In this document: one piece after another, positions 20,016 through 27,907 of the stretch
Layout of the letters: the number at the start of each line of letters is the position of its first letter
How positions within the stretch are numbered: the first letter of the stretch is position 1
From: Chara braunii
Taxonomy: Eukaryota > Streptophyta > Charophyceae > Charales > Characeae
DNA: 29,829 nt
Direction of reading: 5' to 3'
Assembly (NCBI GenBank): GCA_003427395.1
Contig: BFEA01000605.1
Coordinates: forward strand, 437,741-467,569
Program-made: the position numbers and the translations under genes
Notes under the pieces: model-generated
Seen by the model: the letters and a program-made list of their open reading frames with translations, nothing else
Databases searched by the model: none
What the model was told of the DNA's origin: nothing

Positions 20016-20113
20016 CCCGGGTGTACAGTAAGGGTTTGGGAGAGAATATCAGGTGGGATGGTAGCCCGGGTGTACATTAAGGGTCTGGGAGAGAGCATCC
20101 GGTGGGATAATAG
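20016..20113 (+). repeat. 49-bp tandem duplication inside the pLTR
   Basis: Two units begin CCCGGGTGTACA (20,016 and 20,065) and continue TTAAGGGT/GTAAGGGT ... GGGAGAGA ... GGTGGGAT. The same pair is present in the other pLTRs at about 27,057-27,154 and 28,048-28,145. Its conservation in all three copies makes it an integral part of the terminal unit. Confidence 0.85.
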
Positions 20114-20589
20114 ACGTAGGGAGGGTGATCTAGATCCCCGAAAGAGGGTTTTTGCTGTACTATAGGGCTGGTTTTGTCACAGCGAGTGAAGACGGGAGTA
20201 GTACTAGCAGGAAGTTACAACCAGGGACAACGACGGAGTGGGCGGGAAGGTGAGCCGCAGAGAAGAGAAGCGAGGCAGGAGAGGCCATACATCACCAGGA
20301 GGGATTGAGGATGATGTGGAGACGTTAGGAAGAGACCAAGGTCCCCGGGGCCTGTAGAATCGGAACCGGGAGGCTGGAGGGGTTGTCAAGTCGGGCGGGT
20401 ACCTAGCACGGGGAACTGACCTGGTACATCCCGTCTCAGAGACCGCGGCCGTCGACCGGTGCACGTGTGAAGATTGATTAGCTGGCGCGGAAGAAGGCGC
20501 ACACGTGAGGTCGACGGGTAACTGTCTGCGGACGTGTGTGCCAGCCAAGTTACGGGCGAGGCTACGTGACACCCGCACAGTCAGTTGCA

Positions 20590-20607
20590 GCTCCTAGACG
20601 TAGGAGC
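20590..20607 (+). other. Small hairpin in the pLTR
   Basis: GCTCCTA and TAGGAGC form a perfect 7-bp stem around GACG, about 100 bp upstream of the hammerhead-like motif. It is present in all three pLTRs (27,631-27,648; 28,622-28,639). In copy 3 the loop-closing sequence is CTCCTAAACGTAGGAG, so one loop base differs while the stem is kept. Confidence 0.55.
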
Positions 20608-20688
20608 AGGTCGGCGTTAGTATAACCCAAGAGGGCAAGGCCAGAACGACCCTCTTAGCTCAGGGCGGAATGTTTGGTGGATGCGGGA

Positions 20689-20752
20689 GTGCGGTAGCCC
20701 CTTGATGAGTCCTGGTGCGCAACCAGGCGAAATGCGTCGGGGAATGTGCGCG
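20689..20752 (+). ncRNA. Hammerhead ribozyme-like motif, pLTR copy 1
   Basis: The core reads TGATGAG (20,703 on), a stem II of CCTGGT/ACCAGG closed by G-C with one bulged U, then CGAAA (20,728-20,732), a tiny stem III ATGCGT, and TC as the expected cleavage dinucleotide (cut after 20,738). Stem I can form from CCCC before the core and GGGG after the cut, with a further GUGCG/CGCGU-type pairing across an internal loop. This is the type I layout with a minimal stem III known from Penelope-like elements. The core position normally occupied by C3 is U (CTTGATGA rather than CTGATGA), which should weaken cleavage. Confidence 0.7.
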
Positions 20753-21096
20753 TTTGAGCTCGAAGTCTGTGTCGGTGCTCCAATGATGTTCACGAGTGCA
20801 TGGACGCATAGCGATTGGCCTCGCTTATTCAGTTCTTGAATGCGCGACAACCATGCGAGCGGTCGTACTCGCTTTGGTGGTTACACCTACAACGGAATTG
20901 TTTGAGGTAGAGTGTCGGGAGTGAAGCGAGCTGTCCGGACGCCAGTGATGGGCGTAAGCGGAACAACAAGCGCAGGAGCTACGAGCGGGGGAGAGAGGTA
21001 GGCGGTAGAGACTGATGAGCTAAGGGGAGGAGGTAAGTGTAGAGAGAAGATGTCGGATGACGACTTGATATTAGAAGAATGTGAAGGATGGTTTTC

Positions 21097-21294
21097 GAGC
21101 GCAACGGGTTGGTTAATTGTTTGTGTGTAAAGGGCGCAACGATAGAGGGGTAACGTGTGTGAGGCGAGAGTTACAAGTGGTTGAGGGAACTGGTGGAGCG
21201 CAACGGGTTGATTGGTTGTTTGTGTGTAAAGGGCGCAACGATAGAGGGGTGTCGTGCGTGAGGCGAGAGTTACAAGTGGTTGAGGGAACTGGAG
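21097..21294 (+). repeat. 99-bp tandem repeat, two copies
   Basis: Units begin GAGCGCAACGGGTTG at 21,097 and 21,196. Each contains TTTGTGTGTAAAGGGCGCAA and GGCGAGAGTTACAAGTGG. The two units are nearly identical. Confidence 0.9.
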
Positions 21295-21545
21295 GTCGGG
21301 AGCTGAGTGCGAAGGTCAGTCTACATGTGGAGTTAACACGGGGAGAAGGGAAGAAGTTTTCAGAGATGTAAAAGAGGATCAGTAGCTACGAGTGGGGGTA
21401 ACGTGCATGAGGCGAGAGTTACAAGTGGTTGAGGGAACTGGTGGTCGGGAGCTGAGTGCGAAGGTCAGGCTACGTGAGGAGTTAACACGGGGAGAAGGGT
21501 AGAAGTTTTTTGAGAGGTAAAAGAGGATCAGTAGCTACGAGTGAG
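21262..21545 (+). repeat. 149-bp tandem repeat, two copies, overlapping the 99-bp repeat
   Basis: Units begin GGCGAGAGTTACAAG at 21,262 and 21,411 and share GGTCGGGAGCTGAGTGCGAA, GAGTTAACACGGGGAGAAGG and AAGAGGATCAGTAGCTACGA. The first half of this unit is also the last part of the 99-bp unit, so the array has a compound structure. Confidence 0.88.
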
Positions 21546-22064
21546 GAAGGAGTTGGAGGGAGAGCGGAGGAGGCGAGAAGTAAGTGGACCAGAGGTGTGG
21601 AGCCAGTCAGTGAGGGTGGCGGGCGGTGTGCGAAGGAAGCATGGGTTGAAGCGGAGGTGAAAGTGGCGGAAAACGGGTGAAGGAACGATGTACCGATGAT
21701 TGGAGCGACAACTGAGTGTTGTATGAGGTTCTAGTGCTCGTCGCAGAAGTATTGGATTGAGTGAGTAACTGTTGTCGCTCTGTTTCGGGAAAGCACTATG
21801 ATGAGAGAAGGCGAGAAGTGAGCGTTTTGGAGGCGTGGAGATTGGGAAAAGAGTGGTGGGCATTGTGCGAAGGTATATTACGTGGTAGAACAACGTAGTA
21901 GCGGAGCAACGTGTGAGGTATTGGAGTGGGAGTGAGAGCAGAGGACACAGGAAGAGAGTGTGGCGAAGGAGTAAAGGTAGGGGGTCGAGCGTAGCGGGCA
22001 ACGGGTGAAGGACGAACGGCCATGCCGCTGTTTTCTGGGTAGGATCCACGGTTGAGGTTAACAG

Positions 22065-22132
22065 ACCTCCTTGGCTAGTTGGTTAAAGTGCTATGAGCAA
22101 GAGTTACGAGGTAAGTCGAGCGGCGAGGAGGT
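22065..22132 (+). other. tRNA-like segment, degenerate
   Basis: ACCTCCT (22,065-22,071) and AGGAGGT (22,126-22,132) form a perfect 7-bp acceptor-like stem around 54 nt that begin TGGCTAGTTGG, similar to a Pol III A-box. A weak B-box-like GTCGAGC follows. The D-stem does not pair well and the total is too short for a normal tRNA, so this is at best a tRNA-derived relic. Confidence 0.2.
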
Positions 22133-22947
22133 TGAGTTGCCGGAGTCCGTAAACTGATTCAAGCGGGCTGTGTCGTAATAAGCTGCTTGGGATTAAACAG
22201 AAACGGGGCACTTGCAGCAGATGAAAGTGATTGTGAGGGGAGTAGGGACCAANGCGAGATGAGACCNTCTTACNAACGGGTGGAAGAGCGCGCNGAGTTA
22301 GGTGGTTGAGTGCGTGACGTAAGGTGAGACGAGAGTAGTTGGGTGACNGGTGCTTCANAACTTTGCGATCGGAACTATGAGCTACTGCGAAGCATGCTGT
22401 GCAAGTGTCGCTAGGCGGGAGAGTGGAGATGCATGACGGGTTACAAAGAGCTGCTGGGAATCTGTTATACTAGTGAAGTGTGAGTGGTGGGGAGCGTTCA
22501 GCCTTGATGAGAAGTGCCGAGTAACGACCAAAAGTTGAGCTAGGTTAGTGTGGGAAAGGGGACAGTTTGACGGATATTAACCTGATGTTTGGCCCAAACG
22601 TGGGAGTGTTGAACAAGGCGACACGAGGTGAACACGAGACTGACAGGCTGGTGTTGTCTGCTTTAGTATAGCATGCATGAGTGCAGAGAAAGGAGTTTAT
22701 AGGAAGGAGAACAAAGGAAGACGGTCACGAGACTGGCAGGTGGTTGCTGTCAGCTTTAGTAGAGTGCAGGCAGATGAGGTGGTAGAAAGGAGAACAAAGA
22801 ACGACGGCCAGTAACAAGTGCTGGTCGACTGAGTAAGGTGGTTGTAGGTGGGAGGTTGTCGGTGATAACGGTAATGGCAGGTGATCGCACCCGACAGGTG
22901 CCTTGGTAGCAAGAAGTACGACTGTAGGAACGAGTAGGTGGGGAAGT

Positions 22948-24000
22948 ATGTATCCTCCACAAGGGACAGCGGGGACGTACCCTGCTAACAATGTGGGTTC
23001 TGTCCATACGCCAGCCCCTGCTGCTCCTCCTCCTCCTCCTCCTCCATCCCCTCTTCCTCCTCCCCCTCCGACTGCGGTAATAGGGCCATGTTATAGCTGT
23101 GGGGAATACGGGCACTTTGCGCAAGATTGCCCGTATAAGCAGAACGGGAGGAACTGGCAAGGCCAGGGAAGGGGGAGCTATGGGCAAGGCAACTACGGAC
23201 AGAGTGCTTACGGGCAACCTAGGAGAAGTGAAGAGGATGACCGGATGAGCAGGCTACTAGCCTTTCTAGAGAACCAGGAACTGGAAGCCGCAGAGAAGAA
23301 GAAGGCTGAACAGGAGAAGAAGAGGCAGGAAGAGGAGAAGCAGAGGTTAGAAGAAGCAAAGCTGAGAGCGGAAGCAGAGAAACGACGAGCGCAAGCAATC
23401 ATGGAAGCTACGGCAGCGCAGGCTTTTGCCAAGCTGATGGCAACTTTGGAAGAAAAGATCAAAGGTCATGTGCAGTCAACACTCACAGCGTCTGAAGAGA
23501 AGAGAGCGAAATTGCATGACAATCTACAAAGATTCTTAGAACGAGTAGACAGTGAGGGGCTGAAGAGACCCAGAATTGATGCCTATCCAGGTACGAGGGG
23601 AAGACTTGAACTGGATGACTACGAACGGGAAGCAGACACTGAGGGGAGGGGTGCCGCCACACCAGTCACGAAGAAGAGGACAGTGATGGCAAGGAAGGCC
23701 AAGGAACCGATGGTGGTGGAAGAGAAGAAGAAAGGTGCAGTAGCATCGAGCTCCAGGGCGGGAGTAATTGAATTTGTTCTTGAACTGCGTGAGAGTATGC
23801 AGGCAAAGCAGGCACCGGAACTCAAGCAAATGTGCAAAAGGAGTAACATCAGGTGGGTATCGAAGGCGCAGGCGATCAAGGACCTGGTGGCGGCAGAAAC
23901 GAGACTTGCATACGACGGGTGGCTTACGGGGGCAGAAAGTGATGAAAGCAAGAAAGAAGACGGGAGGTCGGGAGTGGATACGGCACCACACGCTAATTGA
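22948..24000 (+). CDS. PLE ORF1: CCHC zinc-knuckle, coiled-coil, SAP-like protein
   Basis: A 350-codon intact frame from ATG 22,948 (the frame is open further upstream, but this is the first ATG) to TGA 23,998-24,000. In order: a short N-terminus, a poly-Pro tract (about 27-41), one CCHC zinc knuckle (C48, C51, H56, C61), and a Gly/Gln/Tyr/Arg linker (about 65-92). A Lys/Glu/Ala-rich coiled coil (about 95-175) and a basic segment (about 241-262) follow. Near 286-318 is a helix-turn-helix stretch (ELKQMCKRSN...KAQAIKDLV) resembling a SAP DNA-binding motif. Zinc knuckles bind RNA and the coiled coil suggests oligomerisation, so a Gag-like role is likely. ORF2 follows in the same frame after a single TGA. 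Unlike ORF2 it has no internal stop. The SAP call is inference. Confidence 0.85.
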   Translation: MYPPQGTAGTYPANNVGSVHTPAPAAPPPPPPPSPLPPPPPTAVIGPCYSCGEYGHFAQDCPYKQNGRNWQGQGRGSYGQGNYGQSAYGQPRRSEEDDRMSRLLAFLENQELEAAEKKKAEQEKKRQEEEKQRLEEAKLRAEAEKRRAQAIMEATAAQAFAKLMATLEEKIKGHVQSTLTASEEKRAKLHDNLQRFLERVDSEGLKRPRIDAYPGTRGRLELDDYEREADTEGRGAATPVTKKRTVMARKAKEPMVVEEKKKGAVASSSRAGVIEFVLELRESMQAKQAPELKQMCKRSNIRWVSKAQAIKDLVAAETRLAYDGWLTGAESDESKKEDGRSGVDTAPHAN

Positions 24001-24048
24001 CGGCGCGCCCCCCCAGTGCGGTATTTGTGGAGCAAGCTCCTGAATTAT

Positions 24049-24480
24049 ATGGAGCTCCGAGATTACGTCTGGGGGACGTATGGGTTAACGAACTTTAGGA
24101 TCAACATTGAGCAAGTACTTATTGCGGTCTTCCTCATGCTGGTGATGATTGGGGTGGCCCCGTGGGCTAAGAAGTTGCTCACTGTAACCCCGACGGGGCA
24201 TGACTTATTTGATCTTCGCGGGCCGGCGGTGTACTGTCTAGTGTCTCCGTGGTCCAAGAGGCTGTACATCGGACAGACAGTTCGCGGTGCAGGTGAAAGA
24301 TGGTGGGAGCATATCCGGTGTACGGAATCACGCAACAACGGGCACGCCCCCAAGCTGTACACATTTTTGAAGGCGTTCGGATGGCAGAAGTACCTAGTCC
24401 TACCGCTAGCAGCGGGTATTAGAAATGGTCTGTAGGGACTGGAGAAGACGCTGATACACAGGTTTTCCCCGTCACTCAAT
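24049..24480 (+). pseudogene. PLE ORF2 N-terminus: GIY-YIG endonuclease, interrupted
   Basis: The same frame as ORF1 reopens directly after its TGA, and the first ATG is at 24,049. A hydrophobic stretch (VLIAVFLMLVMIGVA) precedes the domain. The GIY-YIG domain reads AVYCLV for the GIY strand, LYIG for the YIG strand (24,262-24,273), then TVRGAGERWWEHIR with the conserved Arg and His. A TAG at 24,433-24,435 cuts the domain just before GLEKTLIHRFSPSLN, which contains the expected catalytic Glu and final Asn. In PLEs this nuclease nicks the target DNA to prime reverse transcription. N-terminal placement is characteristic of Naiad/Chlamys-type PLEs, whereas classical Penelope/Athena-type elements have it at the C-terminus or lack it. 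Confidence 0.85.
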
Positions 24481-26658
24481 GTGGTTGGTCGTAACAAAGG
24501 GATGAAGCAGAAAGCGAGACCCGGTAAGAGAGAGAGGCAAAAGGGGAGAGTTCCTATACCAAACAGTAGAAGTGGACTGCTGTCCTTCTCACTAACAGGG
24601 CAAGGGAAGCGGCACTACAGCCTAGCTGAGCTCCTAGAGGATGCATATGCGGCAGGGAAGACAACTGTGGAGTTTGAGACATCCGGGGACAAGGTGTGGG
24701 GAGAGAAGTGGTCCATTGTCCGAAGGAAATTCGGGACGTCAACGGTCGCAGGCGAAGGAGCAAAACTCCCCCTAGGGAGGTCTAAGCTGCTACTAGAGGA
24801 AGGAGGGATGTTTAGGGTGGCACCAATCGTGTTGACTGAGAACGCACGGTGCAGGGGCAAGGGTTACCTTAGGCTGCTGCTGGAGCTGCCAAGGAAACGA
24901 GCTGAGCTCAAATACTTTGATGTCTCGAAACTGGTCTTCCTGTACCGTTGTGCTAGGGAGTTCAAGACAAAGACCTCAAGGAGAATCCTGAAGGAAATGA
25001 TAGCCGCAGTGATCAGGAAGAAGACAGGAGTGAACATCAGGCTGAAGATTAACGTGGGGTTGAAGTATAGCCACCGGCTAAGGAAGAGGAAGATTCATGA
25101 TACGGTGGTGTTATGTGTAGAGAAAAGCATAATCCATCCGGTGCTGCAAACGATGCTGCGATGCAGGGTGAGAGTTGTGTGGAAAAAGAATACTACTGCT
25201 GAGCAGATCCTGGCCAATCATCGGAAGGTAGCGAGCGAAGCTACGGCGCTGTGCACATGTAGCCAGGACCTATTGCCAAGAATGGAAGGGCATGTGTTAG
25301 CCCGTATTGCAGATTATTCGGCAGCGACCCCGTTCTTGCACAACGGGAAGAATGTCCTACAGAGTGAGAGCAACACAAGACCAATGGATGTGCAGAAAGC
25401 CGTAAAGCGATCCTTGGAAGTTGTCATGAGGAGGGACCTGTATCGGCTCGCGGACCGGATGCAGTTCCGGGAGATTGTGTCAGAACGTGCAGAGGAAAGA
25501 CCAGCGTGTTCGGAGAAACAAGCGTGGGAATTAGCAACAAAACTGAGCCACCTAGTGGTGGTTCCGGTGGACAGGAACCAAGGTGACTTAGTAATCATGT
25601 GTCCTTCTACATATCACCACGGACTCCAGCTGATGTTCAACCTCAATGTTGCCTACCAGCAAGTCCCGGGGGTGTTCGAGAAAGAAGCACTCGCTCGGGT
25701 AAGGACGGAGCTCAAAGGTCGGAACCTCGAGAAGTTAGGGGCCTGGAATCCAAAGGCGAAGCTTGGGCGAGCGTATGTCCTGCCGAAGCATAAGGACTTG
25801 CTTAGGTGGAGGCCTATAGCACCAACTAATGCAGAAGGATCCAAGACAGCGGGGAGGAGGCTAGCGCGGGCCCTGAACTTCTTACTTAAGAGAGTTCCAA
25901 AAGCTAGACACTTCAACCTGAAGGCTACAGCGCTGTTGTAGCAGAATCTGGAGAAGGCGGGGAAGAAATTGAGTATTTTCGGTGAAGATTCAATGGCACT
26001 AGTAAACAGCTTTGACATCAAAGAGATGTTTACGTCACTCCTGCATCAGGAGATTGCCTGAGCTACCGATTGGGTGCTGCAACAGTGGGAAGCGAGAGGG
26101 GTGTTCAAGATGAGTTTCAGTAGACGGGGCCGTGTAGTGATCCTCAACCGGAAAAGCCCGGGACCGGGCTATGTCACGGTTAAGTTTTCACAGATCCGGC
26201 GGATGGTTAGTTATGAGCTGGAGAATACGTACATCGTATGTATGACGAAGATTCTCAAACAGGTAGTGGGTATTCCTATGGGGAAGAACTCTAGCCCCTC
26301 ACTAGCCTGTATATTGTGCGCAAAGTATGAGGTGGACTTTATCAATGCACTGGGGGCAGATCAGAGGCTGGTACACGGGGTCAGACTTGTTGACAATGTA
26401 ACGTTAGTGGTAGCATGTGACATGAGTGAGCATCGGAGTATTGTGAAGGCAAGGGACATCTGTCGAAGCTTTGCTAAGACATACAGAGAGAGCCTGGTGC
26501 TGGTGAGGATCGATGATGGTTCCAACTCCTGGGACTTTTTGGGGACTAGGGCGATGATGTTACCTGGACCAATCAAGTTCAGCGTCCGACCCAGACATAA
26601 GAACGAGGGGGCCATGCTGGAAGGCTCTCTTAACCTTCAGATGTTTCCAGGACTATGA
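24481..26658 (+). pseudogene. PLE ORF2 reverse transcriptase, with two internal stops
   Basis: This continues the ORF2 frame. A Lys/Arg-rich N-terminal part is followed by a Cys-x-Cys with nearby Gly-His (CTCSQDLLPRMEGH, about 25,252-25,293), as in Naiad/Chlamys-type PLEs. A DKG-like motif reads VPVDRNQGD. The RT fingers read VLPKHKD and RWRPIAPT. After a TAG at 25,939-25,941 comes motif A (NSFDIKEMFTSLL). After a TGA at 26,059-26,061 come the rest of the palm, motif B' (VGIPMGKNSSPSLA), and motif C, which reads RLVDNVTLVV in place of the usual aromatic-x-Asp-Asp. FLGTRAMM matches the following motif. The frame ends at 26,656-26,658 by frameshift. With two stops and an altered active site, this copy cannot encode active RT. 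Confidence 0.9.
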
Positions 26659-26941
26659 TTCGTACTCGGATAGGCGGTCGAAGGCAGGCATGGTGATTGC
26701 TGCGCTCCACAGGATAAAGCAACATGCGAGCGACCTAGCGACAGGAGTCCCAGTGGCTCTGTCCATCAGTGTGGAACTAGGGCGCCGGGGGTACCCCCCG
26801 GCGCTCTTTTCCGAAGCTCTGGCGGTGTTTGTCAGAGCCATCGGCCCGTTCGGAGCAGCACTGAGGACGCTGGCCGAACAGTCGGTTGTAATTTTAACAG
26901 AAAAAGGGGGTGGTCACCTGAGTTGGGAGATGGGAAGGTGA
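26640..26941 (+). pseudogene. PLE ORF2 C-terminal tail, shifted frame
   Basis: The +1 frame takes over at about 26,640-26,660 (QDYDSYSDRRSKAGMVIAAL). It runs through IKQHASDLATGVPVAL and RRGYPPALFSEALAVFVRAI to TGA 26,939-26,941 inside pLTR copy 2. This is the thumb-side end of the PLE protein, including the RGYP motif often seen at the end of Penelope RT. The last codons lie in the terminal repeat, so the repeat contains part of the coding sequence. The upstream copy's fragment at 19,786-19,900 aligns to the final part. Confidence 0.8.
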
Positions 26942-27906
26942 AATAGAGCGGAGACGGACATGCAGGGATAGACTTCTAGAATGGAGGAGTAAGGGCTCGG
27001 TAACAGTGAAGCCTGGGAGCGAACAGGAGGGGGAAGGGAACAGGGTCCGGGTCGTACCCGGGTGTACAGTAAGGGTTTGGGAGAGAATATCAGGTGGGAT
27101 GGTAGCCCGGGTGTACATTAAGGGTCTGGGAGAGAGCATCCGGTGGGATAATAGACGTAGGGAGGGTGATCTAGATCCCCGAAAGAGGGTTTTTGCTGTA
27201 CTATAGGGCTGGTTTTGTCACAGCGAGTGAAGACGGGAGTAGTACTAGCAGGAAGTTACAACCAGGGACAACGACGGAGTGGGCGGGAAGGTGAGCCGCA
27301 GAGAAGAGAAGCGAGGCAGGAGAGGCCATACATCACCAGGAGGGATTGAGGATGATGTGGAGACGTTAGGAAGAGACCAAGGTCCCCGGGGCCTGTAGAA
27401 TCGGAACCGGGAGGCTGGAGGGGTTGTCAAGTCGGGCGGGTACCTAGCACGGGGAACTGACCTGGTACATCCCGTCTCAGAGACCGCGGCCGTCGACCGG
27501 TGCACGTGTGAAGATTGATTAGCTGGCGCGGAAGAAGGCGCACACGTGAGGTCGACGGGTAACTGTCTGCGGACGTGTGTGCCAGCCAAGTTACGGGCGA
27601 GGCTACGTGACACCCGCACAGTCAGTTGCAGCTCCTAGACGTAGGAGCAGGTCGGCGTTAGTATAACCCAAGAGGGCAAGGCCAGAACGACCCTCTTAGC
27701 TCAGGGCGGAATGTTTGGTGGATGCGGGAGTGCGGTAGCCCCTTGATGAGTCCTGGTGCGCAACCAGGCGAAATGCGTCGGGGAATGTGCGCGTTTGAGC
27801 TCGAAGTCTGTGTCGGTGCTCCAATGATGTTCACGAGTGCATGGACGCATAGCGATTGGCCTCGCTTATTCAGTTCTTGAATGCGCGACAACCATGCGAG
27901 CGGTCG
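26898..27906 (+). repeat. PLE terminal repeat (pLTR) copy 2
   Basis: Appears identical to copy 1 along its length at an offset of 7,041. It ends GCGGTCG at 27,906, followed by one ambiguous base and then directly by copy 3. All internal features (49-bp duplication, hairpin, hammerhead-like motif) are conserved. Confidence 0.9.
27730..27793 (+). ncRNA. Hammerhead ribozyme-like motif, pLTR copy 2
   Basis: Same sequence as the motif in copy 1: TGATGAG at 27,744, stem II CCTGGT/ACCAGG, CGAAA, ATGCGT, expected cut after 27,779. The C3 position is U here too. It lies 7,041 nt downstream of the first motif, which would define a full-length unit if both cut. Confidence 0.7.
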
Positions 27907-27907
27907 N

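Larger units (their letters stand above)
19857..20866 (+). repeat. PLE terminal repeat (pLTR) copy 1
   Basis: About 1,010 bp that match 26,898-27,906 at an offset of 7,041 with no difference I could find. It contains a 49-bp tandem duplication (20,016-20,113), a short hairpin (20,590-20,607) and a hammerhead-like motif (20,689-20,752). The ORF2 tail ends inside its first 45 bp. The match ends at GCGGTCG; copy 1 then continues into the internal region. Confidence 0.9.
20867..22947 (+). other. PLE internal 5' region upstream of ORF1
   Basis: About 2.1 kb between pLTR copy 1 and ORF1 with no convincing plus-strand ORF. It is G/A-rich on this strand and holds tandem repeats at 21,097-21,545 and six ambiguous bases (22,253-22,358). 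A minus-strand frame at 21,528-22,049 reflects C/T-rich antisense composition and has no motif. It probably serves as a long leader, and part may be spacer or another nested repeat. Confidence 0.5.

Noticed and set aside
20204-20578. 124-codon minus-strand ORF repeated identically at 27,245-27,619
   Set aside because: It is identical only because the pLTR is duplicated. In the diverged third copy the frame is shortened to 94 codons, and no motif is present.
21012-21050. CTGATGAG at 21,012, a perfect hammerhead core start
   Set aside because: No stem II and no GAAA at a suitable distance downstream.
23208-23991. Minus-strand ORFs opposite PLE ORF1
   Set aside because: Ser/Phe/Cys-rich antisense shadows of the Lys/Glu-rich coiled-coil coding strand.
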